Source: Thiomicrorhabdus xiamenensis (GTDB taxonomy: Bacteria; Pseudomonadota; Gammaproteobacteria; Thiomicrospirales; Thiomicrospiraceae). Taken from it: DNA of 64,000 nucleotides. The stretch is from assembly GCF_013282625.1 (NCBI RefSeq), contig NZ_CP054020.1, forward strand, positions 2,170,001-2,234,000. The letters are read 5' to 3'. Positions 18,344 to 27,439 of this stretch are shown piece by piece; the stretch's first letter is position 1; each line of letters begins with the position of its first letter. The position numbers and the translations under genes were made by a program. Under the pieces are notes generated by a model that made no database searches, had not been told where the DNA came from, and saw nothing but the letters and a program-made list of their open reading frames with translations.

Positions 18344-19960
18344 ATGAAAGCCATCAAGCAACTGCGCCGCCTTATTAAAATCAACCGAGTCCTGAGCCAT
18401 TACGAAATCGATAAAATGGTGCTGAGCGGCAGTAAATTCGCCTGGCTGGTCTGGTTTAACAAACTCTTTCCGTGGAACTGGAAAACGCCGTCCAAACTGA
18501 GCCGTGGCGAACGCATTCGCCTGGCTCTGGAAGAACTCGGACCAATTTTCATCAAACTCGGTCAGGCACTTTCGACCCGTAAGGATCTACTTCCGTACGA
18601 CATCGCCATTGAACTGGCCAAATTGCAGGATGATTGCCCGCCGTTTGACGAACAGCACTCGCTGCAACTGATCGAAAAAGCATTGCAAAAACCGGTCGGC
18701 GAAGCTTTTTCGGAATTTGACCCTATGCCGATGGCCTCCGCGTCTATCGCTCAAGTTCATGCGGCCAAACTGCACGACGGCACCGAAGTGGTCGTCAAGG
18801 TTGTGCGTCCGGACATTAAGCCGGTGATCGAACAGGATGTGGCGATTATGTATATCCTTGCCAGCCTCTTCGAAAAGGCCGTCAAAATCGCCAAACGCCT
18901 GCATCCGGTCGAAGTGGTCGCGGAATTCGAAAAAACCATTCTCGACGAACTGGATATGATCCGCGAAGCGTCAAACGCCGCGCAGCTGAAACGCAATTTC
19001 GAAGACTCGGATCTGTTGTATGTGCCGGAGATTTACTGGTCGCACACCGCCGAAAACGTCATGACGATGGAACGTATTTACGGCATCCGCATTTCGGAAA
19101 CCGAAAAGTTGATTGAAGCCGGCGTCGATCTCAAAGACCTTTCTGCCAAAGGCGTAATCATCTTCTTCACTCAGGTCTTCAAGCATAATTTCTTCCACGC
19201 CGACATGCATCCCGGCAATATTTTTGTTCTTCCCGACGGTCGTTACGCCGCGATCGACTTCGGTATTATGGGAACTTTGACGCCGGAAGATCAGCGTTAT
19301 CTGGCAGAAAACTTTCTGGCATTCTTTAACCGCGATTATCTGCGCGTTTCCGAACTGCATATCGAATCCGAATGGGTGCCATCCGATACCCGTGTCAATG
19401 AGCTGGAAGCGGCGATTCGTTCTGTCTGTGAACCGATCTGGGATCGCCCGCTGAAAGAGATCTCCTTCGGTCTGGTGCTGATGCGCCTGTTCCAGACTGC
19501 ACGACGTTTCGGGATGGAGATTCAGCCGCAACTGGTTCTGCTACAGAAAACCCTGCTTAATATCGAAGGACTGGGACGCCAGCTGGATGACGAACTGGAT
19601 CTGTGGGATACCGCCAAGCCTTTCCTCGAAGATTGGATGCAGGAACGTGTCGGACCTAAAGGCCTGGTTAAAAACATCAAGGCCAACCTGCCTTTCTGGA
19701 TGGAACAAGCACCGACTTTACCGGGTCTGTTGCACACAACACTAAACAAACTTGCGCATCAGGGCGTAGGCCTGCAGTCTGAACAGTTACAGAAAATCGA
19801 ACGCGAACTGGAAAAGCAGAACCGCCAAAACCGTAACCGCTGGATCGCCGTTGCTCTCGCCGCTGCGCCATTCCTGGCCGCCAGCCAGAATATGCCGCTG
19901 GATCAAAATGTCACCTTGGCAATCTGGCTTTTGGCTGTCTGGTTCCTGATTAAAAAATAA
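18344..19960 (+). CDS. ubiB: Ubiquinone biosynthesis regulatory protein kinase UbiB
   Basis: Atypical kinase/ATPase of the ADCK family needed for ubiquinone synthesis. The 538-residue protein has the KxGQ region (IFIKLGQALSTRKDLLP), the Ala-rich loop MASASIAQVHAAKL, HADMHPGNIFVLPDG and AAIDFGIMG. The C-terminus has membrane segments (WIAVALAAAPFLAA and VTLAIWLLAVWFLI) that anchor it to the inner membrane. Length matches E. coli UbiB (546). It ends the hslU–ubiB run and is followed by a terminator. Confidence 0.97.
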   Translation: MKAIKQLRRLIKINRVLSHYEIDKMVLSGSKFAWLVWFNKLFPWNWKTPSKLSRGERIRLALEELGPIFIKLGQALSTRKDLLPYDIAIELAKLQDDCPPFDEQHSLQLIEKALQKPVGEAFSEFDPMPMASASIAQVHAAKLHDGTEVVVKVVRPDIKPVIEQDVAIMYILASLFEKAVKIAKRLHPVEVVAEFEKTILDELDMIREASNAAQLKRNFEDSDLLYVPEIYWSHTAENVMTMERIYGIRISETEKLIEAGVDLKDLSAKGVIIFFTQVFKHNFFHADMHPGNIFVLPDGRYAAIDFGIMGTLTPEDQRYLAENFLAFFNRDYLRVSELHIESEWVPSDTRVNELEAAIRSVCEPIWDRPLKEISFGLVLMRLFQTARRFGMEIQPQLVLLQKTLLNIEGLGRQLDDELDLWDTAKPFLEDWMQERVGPKGLVKNIKANLPFWMEQAPTLPGLLHTTLNKLAHQGVGLQSEQLQKIERELEKQNRQNRNRWIAVALAAAPFLAASQNMPLDQNVTLAIWLLAVWFLIKK

Positions 19961-19977
19961 ATGCGATCTTCGTGAAT

Positions 19978-20001
19978 AGCCGGGCCAGACCCCGGCTTTT
20001 T
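19978..20001 (+). terminator. Rho-independent terminator after ubiB
   Basis: AGCCGGG, loop CCAGAC, CCCGGCT, followed by a T-run; 17 bp past the ubiB stop. Confidence 0.88.
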
Positions 20002-20034
20002 ACTATTTAGCGCACTGTATTTATGGAGAAAATT

Positions 20035-20673
20035 ATGTTATCCCGTCTGGCCCTCTTGACACTGTTTTCCGTACTTTTAAGCGCCTGCGCCAGTTCAAAC
20101 CCTCTAGGCATGAGCGATGAGCAATGGCAACAGCTTACGCCAGACGAGCGCAAAGAGCTGTTATTACGCGAACAGCAGATCCGTGCCGAGCGCAGCAAAG
20201 CTCAACAGATTGCGAACAATCAGGCTCGCGAACTGGAGCTTCAGCGACAGATTGAAGAACAGAAACGTCTCGATAAACTGTACGCTGCACCGCAGAACGG
20301 CAATGTCATTCGCGTTAATATTATGGGCGGCAGTTTCCAGCGCGATAAGCAGCACTATAAAATCATGCCGCAGAGCTACACGCTGGCTCGGGGAGAACGC
20401 TATGAAATTGATATCGAATTGCGTGATGCCGCTAACGGCCGCTTGAGGGATCTGCCAGCCTATCTTCATTATCGTCCCGACGGAGCCGGTGTAGAATTGA
20501 GTCTGCATTATCAGAACAGTTCGGATCAACTGCGCTTTCTGAATGATGGCGACTGGCAGTGCGGCAGCCACTATCAGCAGTCGCTGAGACTGGACAAAAA
20601 AGAACTGATCAAACTGAAAACCTATATCGAATACCTTGGCGGCAAGGCAAACCGCTGCAACCGATATCGATAA
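20035..20673 (+). CDS. Predicted lipoprotein with a coiled-coil stretch, function unknown
   Basis: Unrecognised. From the ATG at 20035 (GGAGA 8 bp upstream; an ATG 12 bp earlier contains that site) the protein has 212 residues. A type II signal peptide ends in LLSACASS. A heavily charged helical stretch (about residues 30-85) follows, rich in Glu/Arg/Gln. A C-terminal beta-rich domain includes IRVNIMGGSFQRD and GERYEIDIELRD. Two cysteines (WQCGSH and NRCNRYR) near the C-terminus could form a disulfide, of interest because an exported thioredoxin-fold gene follows 25 bp downstream. Confidence 0.7.
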   Translation: MLSRLALLTLFSVLLSACASSNPLGMSDEQWQQLTPDERKELLLREQQIRAERSKAQQIANNQARELELQRQIEEQKRLDKLYAAPQNGNVIRVNIMGGSFQRDKQHYKIMPQSYTLARGERYEIDIELRDAANGRLRDLPAYLHYRPDGAGVELSLHYQNSSDQLRFLNDGDWQCGSHYQQSLRLDKKELIKLKTYIEYLGGKANRCNRYR

Positions 20674-20698
20674 CAAATACTAGTGAGGAGTCCTACCG

Positions 20699-21259
20699 AT
20701 GCGAAATTACCATAAAAAAAGCTCGGTCAGCCTGAAAACCATCCTGCTCGGCCTGCTACTGAGCCTAAACCTTTCCCATGTAAGTGCCGGAGACGTACTT
20801 CCGCTGGCCGTCGACCTGCAGAAAGCGGGGCAATCCGCCGCCAAAAAGAATGTTCCGGTGGTTATTTTCGCCACGGCAACCTGGTGTAACTACTGCAAGA
20901 AACTGGAACAGAATATTCTCTACCCGCTTCTGCAGACGACCGATCTGGAAGAGTACGGGCATTTCAGTCAGCTGGTTCTCGACAAGGATCACTGGATGAT
21001 GAAAGATTTCCAGGGACGAGACATCGAAATGAAAACTCTGGGACCGAAACTCGGCGTCAAGGTTGCTCCGACGACACTGATTTTCGACTCTCAGGGCAAC
21101 CAGATCGCCGATCCGATTATCGGTCTTACGCTTGAAGAGTTCTATCCGGGAAATCTCGAACGCGCCATCAATCAGGCACTGGAAAAGCTGGGCAATCCAA
21201 AACGGGTCGACATCTATAAGATGGTTGAAGAGAGCAAAGTGGATTATCAGCCGCAATAA
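20699..21259 (+). CDS. Exported thioredoxin-fold protein
   Basis: A 186-residue protein with an N-terminal signal sequence (LKTILLGLLLSLNLSHVSAG) and a thioredoxin-like domain: VVIFATATWCNYCKKLE carries the CxxC pair (CNYC), and VAPTTLIFDSQG holds the cis-Pro region. It resembles periplasmic thiol-disulfide proteins of the SoxW/DsbD C-terminal type. The N-terminus is compatible with export and no clear lipobox is seen, so the site of action is probably periplasmic. It is paired with the upstream lipoprotein and closed by a terminator. The substrate is unknown. Confidence 0.8.
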   Translation: MRNYHKKSSVSLKTILLGLLLSLNLSHVSAGDVLPLAVDLQKAGQSAAKKNVPVVIFATATWCNYCKKLEQNILYPLLQTTDLEEYGHFSQLVLDKDHWMMKDFQGRDIEMKTLGPKLGVKVAPTTLIFDSQGNQIADPIIGLTLEEFYPGNLERAINQALEKLGNPKRVDIYKMVEESKVDYQPQ

Positions 21260-21290
21260 TCTCTCTTCCCCCCCGTGACCATATAACGCA

Positions 21291-21317
21291 AAAGGCTCGG
21301 AACTCCCGAGCCTTTTT
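21291..21317. terminator. Bidirectional rho-independent terminator
   Basis: AAAGGCTCGG paired with CCGAGCCTTT around a short loop, then a T-run. It lies between the thioredoxin-fold gene (plus) and the convergent end of the T2SS/peptidase operon (minus). Confidence 0.9.
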
Positions 21318-21372
21318 ACTTTTAAATGACTTTTAAACAGCTGTTAAACGCCTATTAAAACGTCCTAGACAA

Positions 21373-21942
21373 CTAACGCAGCTGATAACGCGGTTCACTC
21401 ATTAAAGGCGCAACCAGCTCGACATCGCGATCCTTATCCAGCATCTCGATCATATCGTCGTAGGACTGAATCGGTTTGACATCGATAATCACCGTATCCG
21501 GCTTCGGCAAGCGGGTCACCAGACGAAAACCGTAGCGTTCAATCACCTCATCAAGGTGCTTCGCCCGATAGGTTTTTAAAAGAAAAGTTCCGGTCAGAAC
21601 CGCATTACGCCCGGTCTTTTTATTCAAAAGCACCGGCATAAACTGCAAGTTTTTGCCCTGTACCGTTCGTAGCTGAGGCCCGCAGGTTCGGCGTTCAAAC
21701 CACGGCTCCGGTGTCTGATAGATATACCAGCCGCCATGACGCTCGAGCAACTCCAAGCCCATCGCTGCCGGCAAATCCTCCGGCGCCGTCATGGAAGCAA
21801 CCCGCTGCAACTTTGCTTCATACACCTCGGATCCAGCCATCTGCGTTACCAGCTGACAAGGCAATAGATACGCCTGTACCTGAAAAGAGAGGAATAAGCC
21901 GGCGATTGCCAGTAATTTCAAAAAGGTTCTTTTAAACAGCAT
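21373..21942 (-). CDS. Exported small protein, probable trans-encoded prodomain/chaperone of the S8 peptidase
   Basis: No named family recognised. The 189-residue protein has a signal peptide (cleavage probably after QVQA, residue 24). Its last 60 residues read as a beta-alpha-beta-beta-alpha-beta unit: LVTRLPKPDTVIIDVKP, SYDDMIEMLDKDRDVELVAP, LMSEPRYQLR. That is the pattern of subtilase prodomains, which end with a strand like xVxxVxPxxxxx. Two cysteines (LPCQLV and RTCGPQ) may pair. The gene starts 2 bp after the S8 peptidase stop, and that peptidase has no prodomain of its own. The role as trans prodomain or inhibitor is inference. Confidence 0.6.
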   Translation of the reverse strand: MLFKRTFLKLLAIAGLFLSFQVQAYLLPCQLVTQMAGSEVYEAKLQRVASMTAPEDLPAAMGLELLERHGGWYIYQTPEPWFERRTCGPQLRTVQGKNLQFMPVLLNKKTGRNAVLTGTFLLKTYRAKHLDEVIERYGFRLVTRLPKPDTVIIDVKPIQSYDDMIEMLDKDRDVELVAPLMSEPRYQLR

Positions 21943-21944
21943 AT

Positions 21945-23876
21945 TTACGACTCATGCACATAGAATTTAAGAGACCAATCGACCAGCTTTCCTTCGCCGG
22001 TCAGCTCGGCTTGTGAATCCAGATCACGGACAATTAACTTCCAGTCGCCATTCAGGTTTTCACCATAAAACGCATGACTGATCATCGGGTAATCAATAAT
22101 ATCTTGCTGCTTATCAAATCCATGGAACGGGGTCATTAAAATGCTCTGGGTACCATTCGGCGACTCGAGAAGTATTTGATAATCGCTGAAATCAAAGTTT
22201 GTTGCTTCAATTTCGGGATGCTCTGAATCATAATTTGGAAGCCCATCGGTTCCTGAAAGAGAAATAATAAGCTGAACACTCTCGACAATCGGGTTCCCCG
22301 TCTCGTTAACGCTTAGAGTTTCACTAATCCCTGATGCAGATGCATCGGGGATCTCACCGGTATTGGTAACCGGACCGGCGAAACCGTTGTCTCCCGGAAG
22401 CAGTTGCATTGCCGGAAGGAGCGAGTAACCGTTCTTCGCCATACTGATAGCGGCATCCGCATCCAGAGCGCCAAAACCGAAATAATTGGAAAAATGATAA
22501 CCTGCCGCATTATCGACCCAGCCATCTTCGAGCACAACCTGACTCAACCCAAGCGTCAAAGTTTTTTCGGCGTAGCCCGGATCGATCTTACGCGCCGTTG
22601 TTGCCAGAATATGCTTGATATCACGCCAGGTCAAAGCCGGATTCGCTTCCAGTAACAAGGCCGCGGCGCCACTGATGATCGGCGTCGCTGCGGAAGTTCC
22701 GTTAAAAATACTGATGTAATTACACTCAAGGTTCTCTTGCGTATTTCCATTATCGAAATCCGAAGAACTGTAGGTAGAATCGGTTTGACTATAACCCGCG
22801 TCACAGCCGCTTTGATCCGTTGTCAGCATGGCGGGGCTGAGCTGCCCGTATTCACCACCCGGAGCTGCAATCCAAATCGACGATCCTGTACTGGCATAGC
22901 TGGCTCTCTCGCCCTCTGCGTTAAATGCCCCGACCGGGATCACAAACGGATAAGCCTGATCACGTTCAAGATTCGTATTGAAACAGGTCACACCGTTTTC
23001 GATTGCCTGGGTACATTTCTCTACCGGCAGCGGGTTATCCGCAGGATTGACGTACTCACTGTCTTCGTGACCGGAAAACTCATTCCCGGCCGCTTTGAAA
23101 TACAAAGCACCTTTGCCTTCTCGCAGATTTTCCGTTCCCCACTGTTGCGCATACACTAAAACAACGTAATACAGCTCTTCCCCGCTCGGCAGATCATAAG
23201 TTATGGTTCGTCCGTAACTCAAATTGAAAATATCGACCTGAGGAGAAGTTAATTCCGGGTAATTGCCGTTATTGACAGTATCCTGATAGCCCAGCGCAGC
23301 CAATTCGTTCGGATAGTCCTGGGCCAAAAGCATATTGTACCCGCGCAGTTCTGCGCTCGGCGCCACGCCCGTTATACCGAGTGCATTCCCCCCGCGGGCA
23401 GCGAGATAACCGGCGACACTGGTGCCATGCCCACCGCTGGAATAGGTCGCGGTCGGGTTATGTAATCCCTGTCCATTGGAAGGAACCGTGTCTTCGGCGA
23501 CATAAGTGAAGTTATAAGACGCATCGGGAACAACATTCTGCTGCAGGTCTTCATGGGCAATTTCCAGATCGGAATCAACGACCGCGATTTTGATGCAATC
23601 ACCGCTGTACCCCTGAGCCATCTGACCGGCGGCGAAAATATTAATATCTTCACCGGCGACACCACCGCTTCCGTCAGCGGTCAAAGCTGTTTGGCCAGTA
23701 TTTTCCAGATACCACTGATACCCGAACAGAGAATCATCAATCGAAGTTATCGGGGAATCTTCGCCGCAGGTTTCGTACTCAACCGCGGGTGTATCCGATG
23801 AACCGCCTCCACCGCCGCAGGCGGTTAAAACACTCGAACATCCCAACAGCAGCAACAAATTAAATCCGGACTTCAT
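21945..23876 (-). CDS. Subtilisin-family (S8, kexin-like) lipoprotein peptidase with C-terminal P-domain
   Basis: A 643-residue secreted serine peptidase. The signal peptide ends in the lipobox LTAC (Cys20), followed by a Gly/Ser linker. The mature part enters almost at once into the kexin-type catalytic domain: DSLFGYQWYLENTGQ is the usual mature N-terminus, so no cis prodomain is present. Catalytic residues: Asp in IAVVDSDLEI, His in SGGHGTSVAGY, Ser in FNGTSAATPI. A proprotein-convertase P-domain forms the last 130 residues (SLSGTDG, ILLESPNGT, ENLNGDWKLIVRD). It starts 23 bp after gspN in the T2SS operon, suggesting it is a secretion substrate or surface-anchored by the system. Confidence 0.9.
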   Translation of the reverse strand: MKSGFNLLLLLGCSSVLTACGGGGGSSDTPAVEYETCGEDSPITSIDDSLFGYQWYLENTGQTALTADGSGGVAGEDINIFAAGQMAQGYSGDCIKIAVVDSDLEIAHEDLQQNVVPDASYNFTYVAEDTVPSNGQGLHNPTATYSSGGHGTSVAGYLAARGGNALGITGVAPSAELRGYNMLLAQDYPNELAALGYQDTVNNGNYPELTSPQVDIFNLSYGRTITYDLPSGEELYYVVLVYAQQWGTENLREGKGALYFKAAGNEFSGHEDSEYVNPADNPLPVEKCTQAIENGVTCFNTNLERDQAYPFVIPVGAFNAEGERASYASTGSSIWIAAPGGEYGQLSPAMLTTDQSGCDAGYSQTDSTYSSSDFDNGNTQENLECNYISIFNGTSAATPIISGAAALLLEANPALTWRDIKHILATTARKIDPGYAEKTLTLGLSQVVLEDGWVDNAAGYHFSNYFGFGALDADAAISMAKNGYSLLPAMQLLPGDNGFAGPVTNTGEIPDASASGISETLSVNETGNPIVESVQLIISLSGTDGLPNYDSEHPEIEATNFDFSDYQILLESPNGTQSILMTPFHGFDKQQDIIDYPMISHAFYGENLNGDWKLIVRDLDSQAELTGEGKLVDWSLKFYVHES

Positions 23877-23899
23877 ATATCAACTCCATGGCAGCCCGA

Positions 23900-24727
23900 T
23901 TAATTGAGCGCCCAATTCCCCTGAAAACGGCTCTGTGCCGAAGAGTCCGAAGAGTCCGAAGAAGACTTCATCAGACTGGCCCAATTAGGCAAACTCTCAG
24001 CAGAGGGCGCCGAAACCTTGACTAACCCCTGATATTGAATCGATTGCAATCCCTTTTCCCGTTTAAGCGGCGTCAAAACAATTTCACCGCTCATCGTCCA
24101 TTTTTGTTCGGCAGAGAGTTTAATAATGACCTGCTCATCCTGCTGACTGACGGTAATAAACACCGGCGGCAAGGATTCCCCCAGAAAGCTGAATCCGTTG
24201 AGACGCATGGCGCCCTGTGTTTTTTGCAACCATTGTCCGGCATCGACCCACCGGGTTTGCAGAGAAATCCCCTCGAGTCGTCCGCTTAAACCGTTCAACC
24301 AGCGTCCGATATCCCGATTCAATGCCAGCAGCGGCATAATATCTTCAAACTGGAGCGTACCTTCACTGAGACTTAGCGCAAGGTCGCCCGACAAAAGAGA
24401 CCACTCTGCGGAGAACGGCAATTCACTGCTTCGTCCGCGGAACTGCCCGTTCAGCTGCGGATGCAACAGCAACCAGTCGAGATAAGACTGCTGCCAGCGC
24501 AGAATACCCAAAGGCTGATAATCCGGATTCGCAAGCCCGATAGCCAGAGAACCCTGCGCCAAATCTCCTTTAAGTTCACTTAACTGAACAGGCTTGTTTT
24601 CCATGCCTATAAATGAATTCAAGGCACTGATTTTAAAAGAACTTATCAGTGAGATACAAAACAGCACTATTGCCAAAAATAATAGCAGAATTACCTGTTT
24701 CTTTCTAAAGAAATACATATAAATCAA
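23900..24727 (-). CDS. gspN: Type II secretion system protein N
   Basis: Bitopic inner-membrane T2SS component of uncertain role. The 275-residue protein has an N-terminal membrane anchor (VILLLFLAIVLFCISLI) and a periplasmic domain with family-like elements (LKGDLAQGSLAI, LNGLSGRLEGISLQTRW, AMRLNGFSF). The C-terminus is low-complexity Ser/Asp-rich (SSSDSSDSSAQSRFQG), an odd tail. It is identified by its place after gspM and its general pattern; sequence conservation of GspN is weak. Confidence 0.8.
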   Translation of the reverse strand: MIYMYFFRKKQVILLLFLAIVLFCISLISSFKISALNSFIGMENKPVQLSELKGDLAQGSLAIGLANPDYQPLGILRWQQSYLDWLLLHPQLNGQFRGRSSELPFSAEWSLLSGDLALSLSEGTLQFEDIMPLLALNRDIGRWLNGLSGRLEGISLQTRWVDAGQWLQKTQGAMRLNGFSFLGESLPPVFITVSQQDEQVIIKLSAEQKWTMSGEIVLTPLKREKGLQSIQYQGLVKVSAPSAESLPNWASLMKSSSDSSDSSAQSRFQGNWALN

Positions 24728-24776
24728 TCTTTATTATGAGTAAACCGGCGCGTTTCCAGCCACCAAACACCTGCAC

Positions 24777-25298
24777 CTACTCCGGTACAACAAATTCAAT
24801 CTGAGCCTCGACCACACCGCCTTCAAGAGGAACTATCTGCGCCCTTTGACTGACAACACCTTCCTGCTCCAGGGTCGCCAACCATTGCAAAAGCCTCGGG
24901 GCATCCGCCTGTTTGAATACCACTTTCACCCCCTTGGATGTCAGATCGACTTTGCTGATCTGTTTATGCAGATTAAGTTGGCGTAAAGACTGTTGAACCT
25001 TGCTCATCAACTGATTGCGGTTTGAAATCGCCGCCTGATTCTGCTCCGGTCCCTGACGCTGCCAAAGAGGTATCTGTTGATTAAGCCACTGCCATTGGTT
25101 CTGTGCATTCAACAACTGCTGATGCGCTTCCTTCTGCTGTTGCTGAATCGGCTGCCACAACAACGCGTACAGCAACACCCAGAAGAGGAAAATACCCAGC
25201 ATCGCCAGCAACACTTTTTCCCGGTCGGCCAGCGGTTGCCAGAAAGCATTAAAGCGCAGCTTGATCGGCTGCAGAAGATTTTCAATTTGCGACCACAT
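24777..25298 (-). CDS. gspM: Type II secretion system protein M
   Basis: Inner-membrane platform protein that partners GspL. The 173-residue protein has a short cytoplasmic N-terminus (PLADREKVLLAML), a membrane segment (LGIFLFWVLLYALLWQPI), a coiled-coil stretch rich in Gln, and a ferredoxin-like periplasmic domain (VDLTSKGVKVVFKQADAPRL). The start overlaps the gspL end by 17 bp. Size and layout are normal. Confidence 0.92.
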   Translation of the reverse strand: MWSQIENLLQPIKLRFNAFWQPLADREKVLLAMLGIFLFWVLLYALLWQPIQQQQKEAHQQLLNAQNQWQWLNQQIPLWQRQGPEQNQAAISNRNQLMSKVQQSLRQLNLHKQISKVDLTSKGVKVVFKQADAPRLLQWLATLEQEGVVSQRAQIVPLEGGVVEAQIEFVVPE

Positions 25299-26481
25299 TT
25301 AACTCTCCCAGAGCCACTTCAGGCGTGACATTCTTAATGCTCAACTGCGCCTGCAGTTTACCTGCCCGCTGTTGAATCTGCTGCTGCAGCTTTTGCAAAT
25401 CACCGCTCTGTTTCGCCGTCAGACGCAGATTCAATTTGCCGCCCTGAGCCTGGCGCTGCCAATTCAATTCATCGATACGAACTTTTGTCTGCCCGGATAA
25501 CACCGGTTCGAGCTGGTAAACGAGCGGCATTAAACGCGCACTCGTTACATCTTGCGACGGCGCTCTCAGGCGGGTCATGGTCTGCGTCTTGATACTGACC
25601 ACTCTCTTTACATCAGGAAACATCGCTTTAAAGAGCTGCTCGCTCTGAGAACGGTAAACCTGCGCATCCTGCAGCGCCTGCTCCTTTTCTAGCCAGTTTG
25701 ATCCCAGCAATACCACGAACAGAAGCCCCGCGGCCAGATTCGGCCATAACCATTGACGCCAGAGATTTTGCGACTCCTTCAACGCGAACTCGCCGACCGC
25801 CAGATTGGTGCTCTGTAACTGCTGCCAGGCACTCGGCGAAAAGGCGATTTTCTGCCATTGCGCCTGCTGAGGCGTCAAATTGCGCACCTCCTCGGAAGAA
25901 GATGCCAACTGCTCGCTAAGCGTTTCGGGAATGGCAAAACCGCTATAACGCCCATCACGATAGATCACCACCGGCGCTCCGGGAAGCACCATCGCGACAG
26001 ATACGTCAGTTTCCGGTTCAGGCAGAGCGAAACAATCGGCGCTCAACAGACAGTTATCCAGTTCGAGACGCTTAAGGGCTTGATACCATTGATTCATTAA
26101 AACCTTGGCGATCACGGCAACCTGTAACTGTGTTCCCTCTTGCGCCGGCTGTTTGTGCAAAATAACAAAATGGTAATTCTCGACCGCGTCGGACAGTTGC
26201 TCTTCCAGTGCATACGGCAGGGCTGCGCGCAACTCTGACTGACGGCTTCCCGGCAAAACAACCTGCGCTATAACCAACTGGGAAGTCGGAACCCAGACAA
26301 CACCGATCTGTCGGAGCTGTTCCGAAGTGATACGCCCCTGCTGTAGAAGCGATTCAACGCTTTCCTCTTTGACATCCGCTGCCCCGTCGGCGAATTGCCG
26401 CAACAGCAACTCCCCCTGCAGATTGAAGCACAGAGCCTTAGCGTCGGCTTGTAAAGTTACATTCGAGTTATTCGGGGACAC
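25282..26481 (-). CDS. gspL: Type II secretion system protein L
   Basis: Links the ATPase GspE to the membrane platform. The 399-residue protein has an actin-like cytoplasmic domain (about 1-240; VWVPTSQLVIAQVVLPG, LRAALPYALEEQL), one membrane segment (LWPNLAAGLLFVVLLGSNWL) and a periplasmic domain with RLTAKQSGDLQKLQQQI, as in GspL. It overlaps gspK by 14 bp and gspM by 17 bp, consistent with translational coupling. Confidence 0.94.
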   Translation of the reverse strand: MSPNNSNVTLQADAKALCFNLQGELLLRQFADGAADVKEESVESLLQQGRITSEQLRQIGVVWVPTSQLVIAQVVLPGSRQSELRAALPYALEEQLSDAVENYHFVILHKQPAQEGTQLQVAVIAKVLMNQWYQALKRLELDNCLLSADCFALPEPETDVSVAMVLPGAPVVIYRDGRYSGFAIPETLSEQLASSSEEVRNLTPQQAQWQKIAFSPSAWQQLQSTNLAVGEFALKESQNLWRQWLWPNLAAGLLFVVLLGSNWLEKEQALQDAQVYRSQSEQLFKAMFPDVKRVVSIKTQTMTRLRAPSQDVTSARLMPLVYQLEPVLSGQTKVRIDELNWQRQAQGGKLNLRLTAKQSGDLQKLQQQIQQRAGKLQAQLSIKNVTPEVALGELNVVAN

Positions 26482-27439
26482 TTAACCACCTTTGCAGTAT
26501 CTTCACCTGATTTTGCTCATTACGATAGAACAGCCCTGAAACCTGCTGCCGCGCCAGACCAAAATCAATTCGTCCGTTTAAAATAAAAAAATCACTTCTG
26601 ACCGAAATCAGGCCTTCCGGCAAATCCTTAGCCACCTCTTCCAGAGTCAGCCCCGTAACGCCGATCAGAAAACGATGGAAATCATCCACCTTCTCGGCCG
26701 GATTGCCGATCCTCTGGTTTAACCAGGCCTGCACAACCTGCACCGTCATCCAGGGACTCAAACTGAGCAACACCGCTTCGGAAGCGGTATTAATATTGAC
26801 CGCAGTCTCCTGCGGCAAGGCGCTTAAGTTCGCCACAAGCAGCGTTTTCTGCTGAAAAGTTAACGTCTGCACTCCTTGCAGATTGAACACTTCCTGCGGC
26901 GTAACCATCGGCTGATTGGCGGCACTGAAAGCCGGAGTATTCAATAGATATTGATCGCTTTCCGCGCCACCCGCCAACGGCTCTGAATCACGGTCAATCC
27001 AGTCCTCGATCAGATCCGCCAGATTCAAATTCAGGTTCTGCTGCTGGGCATAACGGTTAAAAACCGCATGCCACAACTCTTTACGCTTAGCGTCAACACT
27101 CAACAGAGCGTTTACATTCAGTTTTGCCTGAGCATCCAGCAACTCGCCGGAAATTTCGCCGTCCTCAAACGGAATCGGCGGCAAAGGCTGCGCCCAGAGT
27201 TCGCCCAGATGATCGGTTTTATTGTTTTTCCCATCCAGAGCCAATCCCTGTTTCACCCAGGACTCCAGCCCCCAGGCAACACTCAAAGCCTGTGTCTGAT
27301 GCAGCATATAACCGCTGCGCTGAATCTGTGCCTGTTGCTTGCTTAAAAGCTCCGAACTGATAATCGCCACCAGAGCAGCCACCAGAATTACAGTAATCAA
27401 GGCGAAACCGGACTGAGTTTGTCGCTGCCGACTACTCAT
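26468..27439 (-). CDS. gspK: Type II secretion minor pseudopilin K
   Basis: Large minor pseudopilin at the pseudopilus tip. The start was taken at the ATG at 27439 (MSSRQRQTQSGFALITVILV), overlapping the gspJ stop as ATGAGTAG; this gives 323 residues. An upstream in-frame start at 27463 is possible. The prepilin motif SGFALI lacks the Glu5 of most pilins, as is normal for GspK. The large periplasmic part with LNVNALLSVD, VQTLTFQQKTLL and VNINTASEAVLLSL matches the family's alpha domain. Confidence 0.93.
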   Translation of the reverse strand: MSSRQRQTQSGFALITVILVAALVAIISSELLSKQQAQIQRSGYMLHQTQALSVAWGLESWVKQGLALDGKNNKTDHLGELWAQPLPPIPFEDGEISGELLDAQAKLNVNALLSVDAKRKELWHAVFNRYAQQQNLNLNLADLIEDWIDRDSEPLAGGAESDQYLLNTPAFSAANQPMVTPQEVFNLQGVQTLTFQQKTLLVANLSALPQETAVNINTASEAVLLSLSPWMTVQVVQAWLNQRIGNPAEKVDDFHRFLIGVTGLTLEEVAKDLPEGLISVRSDFFILNGRIDFGLARQQVSGLFYRNEQNQVKILQRWLSVPE

